This document shows positions 53,056 through 62,201 of a stretch of DNA of 64,000 bases, in pieces (position 1 is the first letter of the stretch; each line of letters starts with the position of its first letter). The stretch is from assembly GCA_902579395.1 (NCBI GenBank), contig CACHGK010000004.1:30001-94000 (forward strand), in the 5' to 3' direction. Position numbers and translations under genes: made by a program. The DNA comes from an uncultured Alphaproteobacteria bacterium (GTDB lineage Bacteria > Pseudomonadota > Alphaproteobacteria > Methylaequorales > Methylaequoraceae). Under the pieces are notes generated by a model. It was not told the origin of the DNA. It did not search any database and saw nothing but the letters and a program-made list of their open reading frames with translations.

Positions 53056-53790
53056 TTAATTAATAATTATAATTGATGGAGGACTAATTTTATTAGAAAT
53101 AATTGCTTTTTCTACATTATCCAGCGTTGTATTTATTATTTTTTCATAAGAAAATGATGTATTTGAAACAATACATACTTTTGTATTTTTTTTCATCCCT
53201 AAATTAAGTAGTTGAGATGAAATTTTCTTGATTTGTCCAACACCCATGTATACGAGTATCCTACCTCCATTTTTATAAATTTTTTTAAAATCAAAAATAA
53301 TTGATTTTTTATCTATTTTTTTATGTCCGGTTACGAAGTTACATACCCCACTCTCATTGTAAAAGGAGTAATGACAACTTTTTATGGCTTGTTGAGAAGA
53401 TGTAACTCCAGTAAACACTCTAAAATTGATTGAATTTTTTTTTAAAAAATCGATTTCTTGGCTTCCTCTACTAAAGAAACTTGGATCGCCTCCTTTCAAT
53501 CTTAATATTTTTTTATTTTTTTTTGCATGATAAACCATCCACTGATTAATTTCGTTTTGAGAACAAGCCTTTGTATTTTTAGTTTTTCCTGCGAAAATTA
53601 AAATCGAATTTTTTTTTGAATTTTTCAATAAATTTTTATTAACTAATGCGTCATAGATTATTACGTCAGCTAATTTTATTGCAATGTAAACTTTTAATGT
53701 AATTAAGTCTTTTGATCCTGGTCCACTACCAGCTAAAATTACTGTTCCAGGTTTGAAATCAATTTTTGGAGGTTTAAAATTAAACTTCAT
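53056..53790 (-). CDS. cobA: uroporphyrinogen-III C-methyltransferase (SUMT)
   Basis: 244 aa from the ATG at 53790; a GTG five codons upstream (53805) would also serve. Signature [34 protein letters not shown] and a late [13 protein letters not shown] makes precorrin-2 for siroheme or cobalamin. No other siroheme gene is nearby, so it probably supplies siroheme elsewhere. The 23 bp to the divergent ABC gene is a very short promoter region for both. Confidence 0.9.
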   Translation of the reverse strand: MKFNFKPPKIDFKPGTVILAGSGPGSKDLITLKVYIAIKLADVIIYDALVNKNLLKNSKKNSILIFAGKTKNTKACSQNEINQWMVYHAKKNKKILRLKGGDPSFFSRGSQEIDFLKKNSINFRVFTGVTSSQQAIKSCHYSFYNESGVCNFVTGHKKIDKKSIIFDFKKIYKNGGRILVYMGVGQIKKISSQLLNLGMKKNTKVCIVSNTSFSYEKIINTTLDNVEKAIISNKISPPSIIIIN

Positions 53791-53813
53791 GTGATATCGT
53801 AGCACTTATTAGT

Positions 53814-54536
53814 ATGAAAAATACAATCGTTTTAAAAAAAGTATCACTGGATATTAATAATAAGACTATACTTAGAGACATTTCTTTTAAAGTTAGTCCA
53901 GAAAAACCATTATGTATTATTGGAAGAGGATCGTCAGGAAAGAGTACTCTACTTAAAAGTATAATAGGTCTAATTAGTCCCAGTAAGGGTTCTATTCTTA
54001 TAAATAATACTCCAGTGAATGATAAAAAAATAGAAGAAATATTTAAGACTTTTGGAGTGGTTTTTCAGAAAGATGCATTATTTGATAGCTTACTTGTTTG
54101 GGAAAATATAATGTTTAAAAGTTTGAGTATTTCAAAGAAAGAAACATTATTAGAGAAATCATTTGAAATACTTGAACAGGTTGGACTTGAGAAAAGTGAT
54201 GCCTTTCTTTATCCAGCTGAATTATCCGGTGGAATGAGAAAACGAGTTGCAATTGCAAGAGCAATTTCTCATAAGCCAAAGTTCTTAATATTAGATGAAC
54301 CTACTGCTGGATTAGATCCTATAAAAACTAATGTAATTTTTAATATTATTAAAAAATTTTCAGAAAATTATAAAACAACCTTAGTTGTTGTTACCTCTGA
54401 TATGAAAGGAGCCCTAAATTTTTTCAGAGATATTTTGGTTCTTGAAAATTCTCAAGTTTATTGGGCAGGAACAACTAATGATGTTCTCAAAAGCAGTAAA
54501 TCGCATTTAAGAAAATTGTTTAAAGGGTTGAAATAG
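53814..54536 (+). CDS. MlaF-like ABC transporter ATPase
   Basis: 240 aa. Walker [16 protein letters not shown] (36-50), [32 protein letters not shown] and [12 protein letters not shown]. The VFQ-ALFDSL stretch and the LSGGM signature are typical of MlaF, the ATPase of retrograde phospholipid transport. No MlaE permease or MCE gene flanks it, so its partners are elsewhere. Confidence 0.82.
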   Translation: MKNTIVLKKVSLDINNKTILRDISFKVSPEKPLCIIGRGSSGKSTLLKSIIGLISPSKGSILINNTPVNDKKIEEIFKTFGVVFQKDALFDSLLVWENIMFKSLSISKKETLLEKSFEILEQVGLEKSDAFLYPAELSGGMRKRVAIARAISHKPKFLILDEPTAGLDPIKTNVIFNIIKKFSENYKTTLVVVTSDMKGALNFFRDILVLENSQVYWAGTTNDVLKSSKSHLRKLFKGLK

Positions 54537-54555
54537 AGCTCGATCTTAATCTGGA

Positions 54556-54945
54556 CTATTTTCTTGTCAAATCTGCGCAGCCTGCTGTTGCGTCTATTCC
54601 AGACTCAACGTAACACGCGCTGATTCTGTTCTTACTTAAAATTTTTCCTAAGTTGTATCCGCGACTATTTGAAGCTACCCAAGTAATGGTTTGATTGTCT
54701 GGATGAATTACACCGAAAAAGTTCTTCGTACCATCAGTGTATGAAAAGGAACCTTTAAATCTTCTTCCATTTTGCTCTAAAATCTCGACTTTTTTTTCCC
54801 AACTTCTAAAGCCCCTTTGTTCAGAAACTGTATCATTTTTTCCTACCCATGTTCCAATAATGTTGGGAACATGGTCATTTGCATATGAAAAAGGCGTGTA
54901 AGTTATAAAAGAGAAAAAGAAGTAGTACAAAATTTTAAATATCAT
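54556..54945 (-). CDS. secreted protein of unknown function
   Basis: 129 aa with a signal peptide (MIFKILYYFFFSFITYTPFSYAND, given as first 20 residues plus cleavage near 21-23). The mature part is a small beta-rich sequence with GTWVGKNDTV, GRRFKGSFSY and QTITWVASNSRG, and two Cys (near the C-terminus) that could form a disulfide. The pattern of repeated G-x-W/F strands suggests a lipocalin-like or small beta-barrel fold. No family name is recognised. Confidence 0.6.
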   Translation of the reverse strand: MIFKILYYFFFSFITYTPFSYANDHVPNIIGTWVGKNDTVSEQRGFRSWEKKVEILEQNGRRFKGSFSYTDGTKNFFGVIHPDNQTITWVASNSRGYNLGKILSKNRISACYVESGIDATAGCADLTRK

Positions 54946-54960
54946 ACTATAAATATCTGT

Positions 54961-54975
54961 AAAAAAAAAAAAAAA
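54961..54975. repeat. 15-base poly-A tract in a divergent intergenic gap
   Basis: Fifteen A in a row lie 12 bp before the MFS ATG in the 42-bp gap between two divergent genes. Length variation here would change promoter or ribosome-site spacing. Confidence 0.85.
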
Positions 54976-54987
54976 TCAACCTCAATA

Positions 54988-56244
54988 ATGAATAATAGTT
55001 TATTAACGTTATATTTTTCAAAAAAAATTCTCATTATATTCATAATGGGAATAGCCAGCGGCATACCGCTATATATGGTTTTATCAACATTGTTTATATG
55101 GTTAACAAGGGAAAATATTGATATTTCAACTGTTGGATTATTCGCCTTGACCCAAATACCTTGGACATTAAAATTTCTGTGGGCACCTATTGTTGATACT
55201 TTTAAGCTACCTTTTATTAACCAATATCTTGGTCAGAGAAAATCTTGGTTGTTATTGACACAATTTTTTTTGATTATTTCAATAATCTCTCTAGGATTTA
55301 GCAACCCCAATCAAAATCTTTGGATAACTGCAATTTTTGCATTTTTGACAGCATTCTTCTCTGCTACTCAGGATATTATAATAGATGCTTACAGGATTGA
55401 AATATTAGAAGATGAAAAACAAGGTGCTGGAGCTGCAGCGACACAATTTGGATATAGATTGGGTGGTATAATAGCTGGTGCTGGATCCTTATATCTTAAA
55501 CATTTATTTGAATGGTCAATTGTTTTTTTTATTGTTGCAACTTTTATTGCTTTTTTAATGATAATAATTGTTGTAGTTAAAGTTGATTTTGATCGAATAC
55601 ATAGGTCCTCAGAGAATTTTCTTACTCCTTTTAAAGAGTTTATTTCAAGGAATACAATTGAAAAAAATTTGGTTATTATTTTTTTAATTTTTTTTTTTAA
55701 ATTTGGCGATGTAGTCGCTGGGATAATGGCAAATCCATTTTATGTAAAAATTGGTTTTACAAACATTGAAATTGCTAATGCCAGTAAAATTTTTGGAGTT
55801 ATTATGACACTTGTTGGAGTTTTCTTAGGTGGTTATCTTGTAAAAAAAATAGGACTAATAAATTCATTAATTATCTCTGCTTTTTTTCAAATTTTGTCAA
55901 ATTTGCTTTATGTAATGTTGAATAGTATTGGTTCAGATTTTGATTATCTTCTACTAACAGTCGCTGGCGAAAATTTTTCAGGCGGATTGGGATCTGCTGC
56001 ATTTGTCGCATATTTATCAGTACTATGTAAAAAAGAATATTCTGGTACTCAATATGCTCTGTTATCCTCAGTTATGGGTTTAGCAAGAACTTTTTTGTCT
56101 GCTCCTTCAGGCTTTGTCGTAGAATTAGTTGGTTGGGGAACCTTTTTTCTTATTTCAACTGTTGTCGGTTTGCCAGGCCTAATTATTCTTTTCTGGATGA
56201 AAAGTAAATTCCCTATAAGTAAGCAAACTGCAGTTAATTACTAG
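54988..56244 (+). CDS. AmpG-like MFS transporter
   Basis: 418 aa with about 12 hydrophobic helices. MGIASGIPLYMVLSTLFIWL opens the first helix, and IPWTLKFLWAPIVDTF and SATQDIIIDAYRIEIL are the classic AmpG/PAT-family motifs in loops 2-3 and 4-5. AmpG imports anhydro-muropeptides for cell-wall recycling; related proteins move other substrates. It overlaps the convergent GST gene by 11 bp. Confidence 0.85.
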   Translation: MNNSLLTLYFSKKILIIFIMGIASGIPLYMVLSTLFIWLTRENIDISTVGLFALTQIPWTLKFLWAPIVDTFKLPFINQYLGQRKSWLLLTQFFLIISIISLGFSNPNQNLWITAIFAFLTAFFSATQDIIIDAYRIEILEDEKQGAGAAATQFGYRLGGIIAGAGSLYLKHLFEWSIVFFIVATFIAFLMIIIVVVKVDFDRIHRSSENFLTPFKEFISRNTIEKNLVIIFLIFFFKFGDVVAGIMANPFYVKIGFTNIEIANASKIFGVIMTLVGVFLGGYLVKKIGLINSLIISAFFQILSNLLYVMLNSIGSDFDYLLLTVAGENFSGGLGSAAFVAYLSVLCKKEYSGTQYALLSSVMGLARTFLSAPSGFVVELVGWGTFFLISTVVGLPGLIILFWMKSKFPISKQTAVNY

Positions 56245-56878
56245 ATAAAATTTCTTTAAATTCACTGAGTTCTGAAAAATATTCGAGGCAAGAAATTTTT
56301 TCATAATACTTTTTAAGCAGAGGCAATTTATTAAGAAAAGAGGCATTTATCAGATCAAGTTTTCCTGAAGTAAACCAATATATTACTCTCCAAGCAGTAA
56401 TATCAGCAATGCTAAATTTATCTGTGAAGAATAATTTCTCTGAAGAAGATCTTTTAAGCAAACTTTCCAAGTAAAAAAACCAAAGATGTAAATCATTCTT
56501 TATAAACTTTTTTCGTAATCTTTCTGATTTTTTTAAATCTTTTTCCCTCATAGCAGCTCTGATCGAAGGAGCAATTTTATTGGTAATTTCATTGGCCCAA
56601 TCAAGCACTTGGTCAATTATTATTGCTTTATAATCATCAGAATCATATAATTTTGATTTTTTGGCGCAAAAATGAGCTAAGGAATGAGTATGAGAATATA
56701 CTTTATCTTTGACAATCATTGTTGGTAGTTGTGCAAATGGATAATTTTTTTTTTTATTTATCCAATCTTTTCTTAAGATTCTCTCATATTCATATGGAAT
56801 ATTTGAGTATGAAAGAGATAGTCTTAAGATGTCTATTCGCCAAAAATTAAAATCAAAGTATATTAATTTTATCATCAT
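56234..56878 (-). CDS. glutathione S-transferase-family protein
   Basis: 214 aa. N-terminal thioredoxin-like half with INF-type start LIYFDFNFWRIDILRLSLSY and PFAQLPTMIV (cis-Pro loop), then an all-helical half with FTDKFSIADITAWRVIYW, the conserved N-capping region of GST C-domains. No catalytic Cys or typical Tyr is obvious. It starts in an ATGA overlap with the ferredoxin reductase gene upstream. Confidence 0.8.
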   Translation of the reverse strand: MMIKLIYFDFNFWRIDILRLSLSYSNIPYEYERILRKDWINKKKNYPFAQLPTMIVKDKVYSHTHSLAHFCAKKSKLYDSDDYKAIIIDQVLDWANEITNKIAPSIRAAMREKDLKKSERLRKKFIKNDLHLWFFYLESLLKRSSSEKLFFTDKFSIADITAWRVIYWFTSGKLDLINASFLNKLPLLKKYYEKISCLEYFSELSEFKEILSSN

Positions 56879-57642
56879 TTTTCTGCAAATGCCTTTTCAA
56901 TAACGAATCCTCCTTGAACTTTTGTGGAACCCTCTTTTGAACCTAAGTCCTCAAAAATTTTTTTGAGATCAAAGGTCATTGATTCAGATCCACAAATCAT
57001 CACCCTATCTTCCTCAGGATTGAACATTTCAACCCCTAAATATTCCCATAACTTATTTTCTTCTATCCATTTTGTTATTCTCCCTTTTCTTTCCCAATTT
57101 TCCCTAGTTACAGAATTAAAATAGATGAACTTTCCATTTGTTATCTCAGAGTAGATCTCATCTTGATTAAGATTTTCTAAAAAATCCTTGTAGGCTAATT
57201 CTTTAGGTGTTCTTACTGTGTGTGTTAAAACCACTCTTTTAAATTTTTCGTAAGTTTCTGGGTCTCTTACGATACTCATAAAGGGGGCTAAGCCAGTTCC
57301 CGTAGAAAACAAATATAAATTTCTACCAGGTAACAAATAATCACAAACCAAAGTTCCGGTTGGTTTGGAATTCACAATTATTTCATCATTGACTTTAATA
57401 TGTTGTAATTTACTTGTGAGTGGGCCATTAGGTACTTTTATACTTAAAAACTCCAGGTGATCTTCATGATTTGGACTTACCACAGAATATGCTCTTAAAA
57501 GAGGCTTTCCATCGATTTCAAGTCCTATCATTGCAAATTCTCCATTTTTAAACCTAAAGCTCATATCTCTTGTAGTCTTAAAACTGAAAGTTTTGTCTGT
57601 CCAATGATGAATACTGGTAACTTTTTCTTTCAAGAGTGACAT
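56875..57642 (-). CDS. fpr: ferredoxin--NADP+ reductase
   Basis: 255 aa. FAD-binding LLRAYSVVSP (48-57), NAD(P)-binding STGTGLAPFMSIVRD (113-127), VMICGSESM and the aromatic end QGGFVIEKAFAEK. Length and ending fit the Fpr (subclass I) family. It moves electrons between NADPH and ferredoxin or flavodoxin. Upstream is an 80-bp gap that must hold divergent promoters for it and for PEP carboxylase. Confidence 0.9.
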   Translation of the reverse strand: MSLLKEKVTSIHHWTDKTFSFKTTRDMSFRFKNGEFAMIGLEIDGKPLLRAYSVVSPNHEDHLEFLSIKVPNGPLTSKLQHIKVNDEIIVNSKPTGTLVCDYLLPGRNLYLFSTGTGLAPFMSIVRDPETYEKFKRVVLTHTVRTPKELAYKDFLENLNQDEIYSEITNGKFIYFNSVTRENWERKGRITKWIEENKLWEYLGVEMFNPEEDRVMICGSESMTFDLKKIFEDLGSKEGSTKVQGGFVIEKAFAEK

Positions 57643-57722
57643 AAATTTCTTTCTTTTAAAAAAACATCATATTAATGATTATAAATTATGATATAAAGCT
57701 TAATTATATAATTTTAAGTTAA

Positions 57723-60700
57723 ATGACAAGTATAAATATAAGAAAATTATCTCATTCAGAAATGGATCTTTATAGAAAACCATTGTTACCAGAAACATGG
57801 AGTTGCTTTCCTGTTGATAGAGATATTGATACTCAACAATTGAGAAAGATTCTCCAAAAAGATTTGGATCGAATCAGGTCTGGAGCAGAAAAAGATCCAT
57901 TTTCAAACTCCATTACTATGCTAGCTCTTGATATTTCAAGAAGATTAGAAAAAAATAAATTGAATTATTCAGCTCTTGAGGCACTAATTCAAAGACTAGC
58001 AGTTGGCTCGTTTGGTCTAAGAGCTGATAGACTTAAATCATACATGGGAACAACTGATAAACAAAAGAATACTGAAGATATATCAAAAATAATTAAGTCT
58101 CTCGCCTACAAAAACGAAAAGTTAATAAACTTTGATGAATTTAATGAAGAGCTGGAAAAGGAAATTTTTGGAATAGTTTTAACTGCTCATCCAACATTTG
58201 GCATGACATATGAAATGATGCTCCAATTAGCAAAATTAGCTACATCGAAAAATCAAAGCAAAAAACTTTCTGATAAAGAATTAAAGTTGATAGTAAAAGA
58301 GGTTTTTAAAACTGAACAGAGACCTGAGAAGAAAATCACACTTGATTTTGAACATAGATTATCAATGTCAGCACTTCAATTCCTTCAGCAGTCATTGAAA
58401 ACACTTTATGAAATAGTTGTAAAAATTGCAAAGCAACTTTTTCCTAAAGAATTCCATAAAGTTAAGCCTCAAATTTTTAGATTACATACTTGGGTTGGAT
58501 ATGATGTTGACGGAAGAGGAGATATTTTTTGGAGCGATAGTTTTTCAAAAAGAATCGAAGTAAAATTAGATCAATTATCTTTATATATCACTTCATTAAA
58601 TAAAATAATAAAAAGTTGTAAAGATAAAAATGTAAAGGCAGAACTTTTAAGAATAAAACTTATATTTACTGATTCTGTTACAAGTAATTCAGTTGCGTTG
58701 AGAAAATTCTCTCAGAGAGGTTTCGTAGAAAATTTTAATGCCATCAAGGATGTTTCTAACTATTTACACAAAAATAAGGAAAAATTATTAACAAATACCA
58801 ACTCAATAATAAAAGACTTAGATTTATTGATAAATGAAATTATAGAAAAAAAAATAAAGGCAGGACAAAACATAGTTGAAAATTTAATTATCTTAAAAAT
58901 TGAAATTAAAAATTTTGGTTTGGGCTTAGGTAGAACTCATCTAAGGTTGAATGCAAATCAACTTAACAATGCAATTTCTAAAGAAATAGATTTAAGTGGT
59001 GATCCAAATGACCCATCAAGCAAGAGGACTTATCTAAACGTGATTTCAAAAATGATTGATAAAGTAAGGCCAGCAAAAATTAATTTTGGAAGTATTTATG
59101 AAGAAAATATGAATGCACGACGCTACTTTATGCTTACAAAGCAAATTTTAAAATATATAGATGAAAATCAATCTATAAGGTTCCTTATTGCTGAATGTGA
59201 TTATTCCCTAACAGTAATGACAGCATTATATTTTTCAAAGCTTTTTGGTGTAGATAAAAAAATTGATATTTCTCCTCTCTTTGAGACAAGGAAAGGACTT
59301 GAAATCGGTCATGATGTAGTTAGGACTTTACTTAAAAATATCAATTTTAAAAAATATGTTCTTTCAAGGAAAAAACTGACTGTTCAAACAGGCTTTTCTG
59401 ACGCCGGACGATACCTTGGTCAGTCTGCAGCAGTATTATCAATTGAAAACTTACAAAGAAAAATTGCTAAAGCTCTTTATGATCAAAATATGAATGATGT
59501 CAAATTACTGATTTTTAATACACATGGTGAATCAATTGGAAGAGGAGGGCATCCAGTTTCTTTAAGTGATAGATTAAAATATGTTAATTGTGATTATACG
59601 AGAAAAAAATTAAGTGATTGGAAAATTGATTTAATTCAAGAAATGAGTTTTCAAGGTGGAGATGGATATCAATATTTTATGAATCATGATTTATCCTTAG
59701 CATCACTATCAAGAATTTTAGAATTTTGTTTTGATAAAAATAGTGTTGAAAAAGTTGACCCATTATACGAGTCAGTTGATTTTGGTATAGAATTTGTCAA
59801 TACAATTAAGAACTTTAACACAGAAATTATGGACGACCCAAATTATGCAGCACTTTTAAATGTTTTTGGATCAAATTTAACTCACTCAACTGGTTCTAGA
59901 TCTGTAAAAAGACACTTGGACAACTCAATGAAAACTCTCGCTTATCATCCCAGTCAAACAAGGGCTATACCTCAAAATTCTATTCTCCAACAACTTGGGA
60001 TGTTGGCAAATTCTTTGGGTGGGATTGGAAGATTTATTAGAAAAGATCAAAAAAATTTTTTAAGATTTTACAAAGAGTCTGAGAGATTTAAAAGAATAAT
60101 GGATATTGTTCAGCATGCCTTTGCCTTTAGTGATATTGAAGTTCTTAAGGCATATATAGATTGTTTTGATCCTGGCATGTGGTTATCTTGGTCTACTAGA
60201 ACTGCAGACTCTCAAAGAAGTGAGGATATGAAAGAGGTTGCTAATCTTCTAGAGAAATTTGATGTGCATTGGAGACTTCATAAGGTCTATAGAAATTTAC
60301 ATCAAGAGTATATGGAGATAAGGAATTGGATTCTTGGAAGAAAATTAAGGGGCAGAATTGCTGTAGGTAGGGGAAGAATTATTGAAAAAGAGATAAGAGA
60401 TGAACTATTACTTATGCATGGAATAAGGGTTGCAATTTTTCATGAGATTTTCTTATTATCAGTCAGAATTCCAAAATTTAGTGATCAGGCTGGTACATCA
60501 AGAGATGAAATAATTGCTAAATTGATAAGATTCGATGTTTTTGACGCTGTATCAACACTTAGAAAAATTTTTCCAACAGGAAAAATCAAGACCTCCAACA
60601 AAGGTTTTTCTGATAAGTCCGATTACGTTAGTGAGGGCAATATAAATTACACTAGAGAGGAAAAAGCGATTTTCCAGAAATTAGAGGCCTTATATGAGTG

Positions 60701-60752
60701 TGCGAGAAGAGTAAGTAATGGAATTACTCATTTTATCGGAGCCGTTGGCTAA
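57723..60752 (+). CDS. ppc: phosphoenolpyruvate carboxylase, divergent form
   Basis: 1009 aa, longer than the usual 880-970. Catalytic segments are recognisable: VLTAHPTFGM with H156 (consensus TAHPTE), HTWVGYDVDGRGDIFW, GLGRTHLRLNA, TGFSDAGRYLGQSAA (consensus YSDSxKDxG; Arg/Tyr replace Lys-Asp), HGESIGRGGHP (601-611) and GSRSVKR (724-730, consensus GSRPAKR). It carboxylates PEP to oxaloacetate. The departures at several motifs make it a distinct lineage but with its catalytic Arg/His retained. It stands alone, downstream of divergent promoters. Confidence 0.85.
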   Translation: MTSINIRKLSHSEMDLYRKPLLPETWSCFPVDRDIDTQQLRKILQKDLDRIRSGAEKDPFSNSITMLALDISRRLEKNKLNYSALEALIQRLAVGSFGLRADRLKSYMGTTDKQKNTEDISKIIKSLAYKNEKLINFDEFNEELEKEIFGIVLTAHPTFGMTYEMMLQLAKLATSKNQSKKLSDKELKLIVKEVFKTEQRPEKKITLDFEHRLSMSALQFLQQSLKTLYEIVVKIAKQLFPKEFHKVKPQIFRLHTWVGYDVDGRGDIFWSDSFSKRIEVKLDQLSLYITSLNKIIKSCKDKNVKAELLRIKLIFTDSVTSNSVALRKFSQRGFVENFNAIKDVSNYLHKNKEKLLTNTNSIIKDLDLLINEIIEKKIKAGQNIVENLIILKIEIKNFGLGLGRTHLRLNANQLNNAISKEIDLSGDPNDPSSKRTYLNVISKMIDKVRPAKINFGSIYEENMNARRYFMLTKQILKYIDENQSIRFLIAECDYSLTVMTALYFSKLFGVDKKIDISPLFETRKGLEIGHDVVRTLLKNINFKKYVLSRKKLTVQTGFSDAGRYLGQSAAVLSIENLQRKIAKALYDQNMNDVKLLIFNTHGESIGRGGHPVSLSDRLKYVNCDYTRKKLSDWKIDLIQEMSFQGGDGYQYFMNHDLSLASLSRILEFCFDKNSVEKVDPLYESVDFGIEFVNTIKNFNTEIMDDPNYAALLNVFGSNLTHSTGSRSVKRHLDNSMKTLAYHPSQTRAIPQNSILQQLGMLANSLGGIGRFIRKDQKNFLRFYKESERFKRIMDIVQHAFAFSDIEVLKAYIDCFDPGMWLSWSTRTADSQRSEDMKEVANLLEKFDVHWRLHKVYRNLHQEYMEIRNWILGRKLRGRIAVGRGRIIEKEIRDELLLMHGIRVAIFHEIFLLSVRIPKFSDQAGTSRDEIIAKLIRFDVFDAVSTLRKIFPTGKIKTSNKGFSDKSDYVSEGNINYTREEKAIFQKLEALYECARRVSNGITHFIGAVG

Positions 60753-60757
60753 AAAAT

Positions 60758-61663
60758 TTATTTTTTTGATTTTATATGCTCCTCAATCGCACCTATATCT
60801 TTATCAGTAAGATTAAGCTTCTCCGACAAAATTTTTAGTTCGGCTCTCTCATCTTTATCAATAATGTCATCTTTTAGCATAAACTTTAACTTATCCTCGT
60901 ATGTTTTTTGGTTCCTTCTGGTAAATTCAGTAAAAGCTGAGGCCATTATTCCCGCTGGAAGCGCAACTGTTCCAATCCCAAGAATAATACTTATAGATCC
61001 AAACATTTTACCCAGAGGAGTAATTGGATAAACGTCTCCATAACCTACAGTTGTAAGCGTTACCAATGCCCACCACATAGATTGAGGAATACTCCCAAAT
61101 TTATCTGGTTGAATATCTTTTTCAACTAAGTACATTCCACTAGAAACAATTATAAGTGCAATAAAAAGTAAAAAGAATGCTGCTCCAAATGACCTTCTCT
61201 GATCCCAAAGTACAGAAATTAAACTATTGATTGAACCTGAATACCTTGAAAATTTTAATAATCTCACAATTCTTAATGCTCTAATAAATCTTAAGTCAAT
61301 AGATGGATAAAATAATGCAATCAAGCTTGGAAGAATAGCGACTGCATCAATTATTGCACCAAAACTAAAAATATATTTTACTCTTTGATTAAAATTAGAC
61401 TGATTTTTTTCTTTGTCTGTTACACAAGACCAAAATCTTAAAAGATATTCTACTGAAAAAATAAAAACTGAAAAATATTCAAAATAAGAAAAGAAGCTTC
61501 TATAGCTTGTATAGATTGAGTCAACAGTTTCAAGCATTACTGATATGACATTAAAAGTAATTAAAATTAAAAGAAATAAATCAACTATTTTACTTGCAAG
61601 GTCTTTTTCTTGAGCTGGCTCCAGTAATTTCCAACATCTTGATCTTATTTTATTATAAGCAAT
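60758..61663 (-). CDS. voltage-gated potassium channel, Kv-type
   Basis: About 301 aa. The S4 helix FIRALRIVRLLKFSRY and selectivity filter TLTTVGYGDVYP are plain, with a C-terminal coiled helical tail of about 60 residues. The first ATG (61537) would leave out the first helix, but the frame continues open upstream and encodes WKLLEPAQEKD and KIVDLFLLILITFNVISV, which is family-like S1. No ATG, GTG or TTG occurs in that part. AGGAG at 61672-61676 precedes ATT codons at 61666 and 61663, one of which I take as start; CTG at 61624 is another option. Channel identity is sure, the start is not. Confidence 0.8.
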   Translation of the reverse strand: MAYNKIRSRCWKLLEPAQEKDLASKIVDLFLLILITFNVISVMLETVDSIYTSYRSFFSYFEYFSVFIFSVEYLLRFWSCVTDKEKNQSNFNQRVKYIFSFGAIIDAVAILPSLIALFYPSIDLRFIRALRIVRLLKFSRYSGSINSLISVLWDQRRSFGAAFFLLFIALIIVSSGMYLVEKDIQPDKFGSIPQSMWWALVTLTTVGYGDVYPITPLGKMFGSISIILGIGTVALPAGIMASAFTEFTRRNQKTYEDKLKFMLKDDIIDKDERAELKILSEKLNLTDKDIGAIEEHIKSKK

Positions 61664-61681
61664 AATTATATCTCCTAAACC

Positions 61682-61969
61682 TTATTTTTTTGGGCAGGTA
61701 ATTTCTTTTTGGCAAGTATTCCCAGGAGATCCTAAATATATCTCTTTATCCTTATCTCCTCTTTTCTGTGATTGATATGTGCAAATCACATCGCCTGGAA
61801 CTTTTTTTTCTTTTATCAATCTACATTTTGGTTGAATTACTATTCTTTTTCTTCTGTCAAAGGTTCCCTCTTCAGGAGCGTAGGTTCGTCCTTTAGATTT
61901 AGGTATTGATTCAGCGACGATAGGAATAAAAAATGCTAAAACTAAAATTATGTTAAGGGTTATCCTCAT
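61682..61969 (-). CDS. small secreted cysteine-containing protein
   Basis: 95 aa from the ATG at 61969, chosen because MRITLNIILVLAFFIPIVAES is a signal peptide and the longer frame overlaps the next gene more. The mature part is basic and has four Cys (KCRLI, VICTY, NTCQ, ITCP) that could form two disulfides, with GDVICTYQSQKRGDKDK between. It is not recognised. It overlaps the preceding gene by 17 bp and ends just before the channel's Shine-Dalgarno. Confidence 0.6.
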   Translation of the reverse strand: MRITLNIILVLAFFIPIVAESIPKSKGRTYAPEEGTFDRRKRIVIQPKCRLIKEKKVPGDVICTYQSQKRGDKDKEIYLGSPGNTCQKEITCPKK

Positions 61970-62201
61970 CAGAATCTTCTTTTGTTTCTGTATTGTTTTG
62001 CTGTTCCTGCTTAGTTGATTCTTCATTTCCAGGCTTGTAGGCTGTCCCCTGAATTGATTTTGCAACAAATTTATTCATTAGGACGTCAGAATTTTTGACG
62101 TAACCTTCAAGACCATCTTGAAGAATTTTCTCTGCTTCTTCCTTGTCCTTAGCTTCAATTTCTGCAATGCCATCTATAATCCAGTGAACTTTAAAAATCA
62201 T
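61953..62201 (-). CDS. small acidic protein of unknown function
   Basis: 82 aa. MIFKVHWIIDGIAEIEAKD is an amphipathic beta-alpha start with IKD-type acidic helix EEAEKILQDGLEGYV, then NKFVAKSIQGTAY and a low-complexity Gln/Glu/Asp/Asn tail after residue 60. The first 55 residues look like a small ferredoxin-like fold. It begins at the base where the Sel1-type gene ends, so it is part of that operon. No family is recognised. Confidence 0.6.
   Translation of the reverse strand: MIFKVHWIIDGIAEIEAKDKEEAEKILQDGLEGYVKNSDVLMNKFVAKSIQGTAYKPGNEESTKQEQQNNTETKEDSDEDNP

Noticed and set aside
61970..62068. Upstream extension of the small Cys protein
   Set aside because: It lies within the acidic 82-aa gene in another frame and hides the signal peptide.
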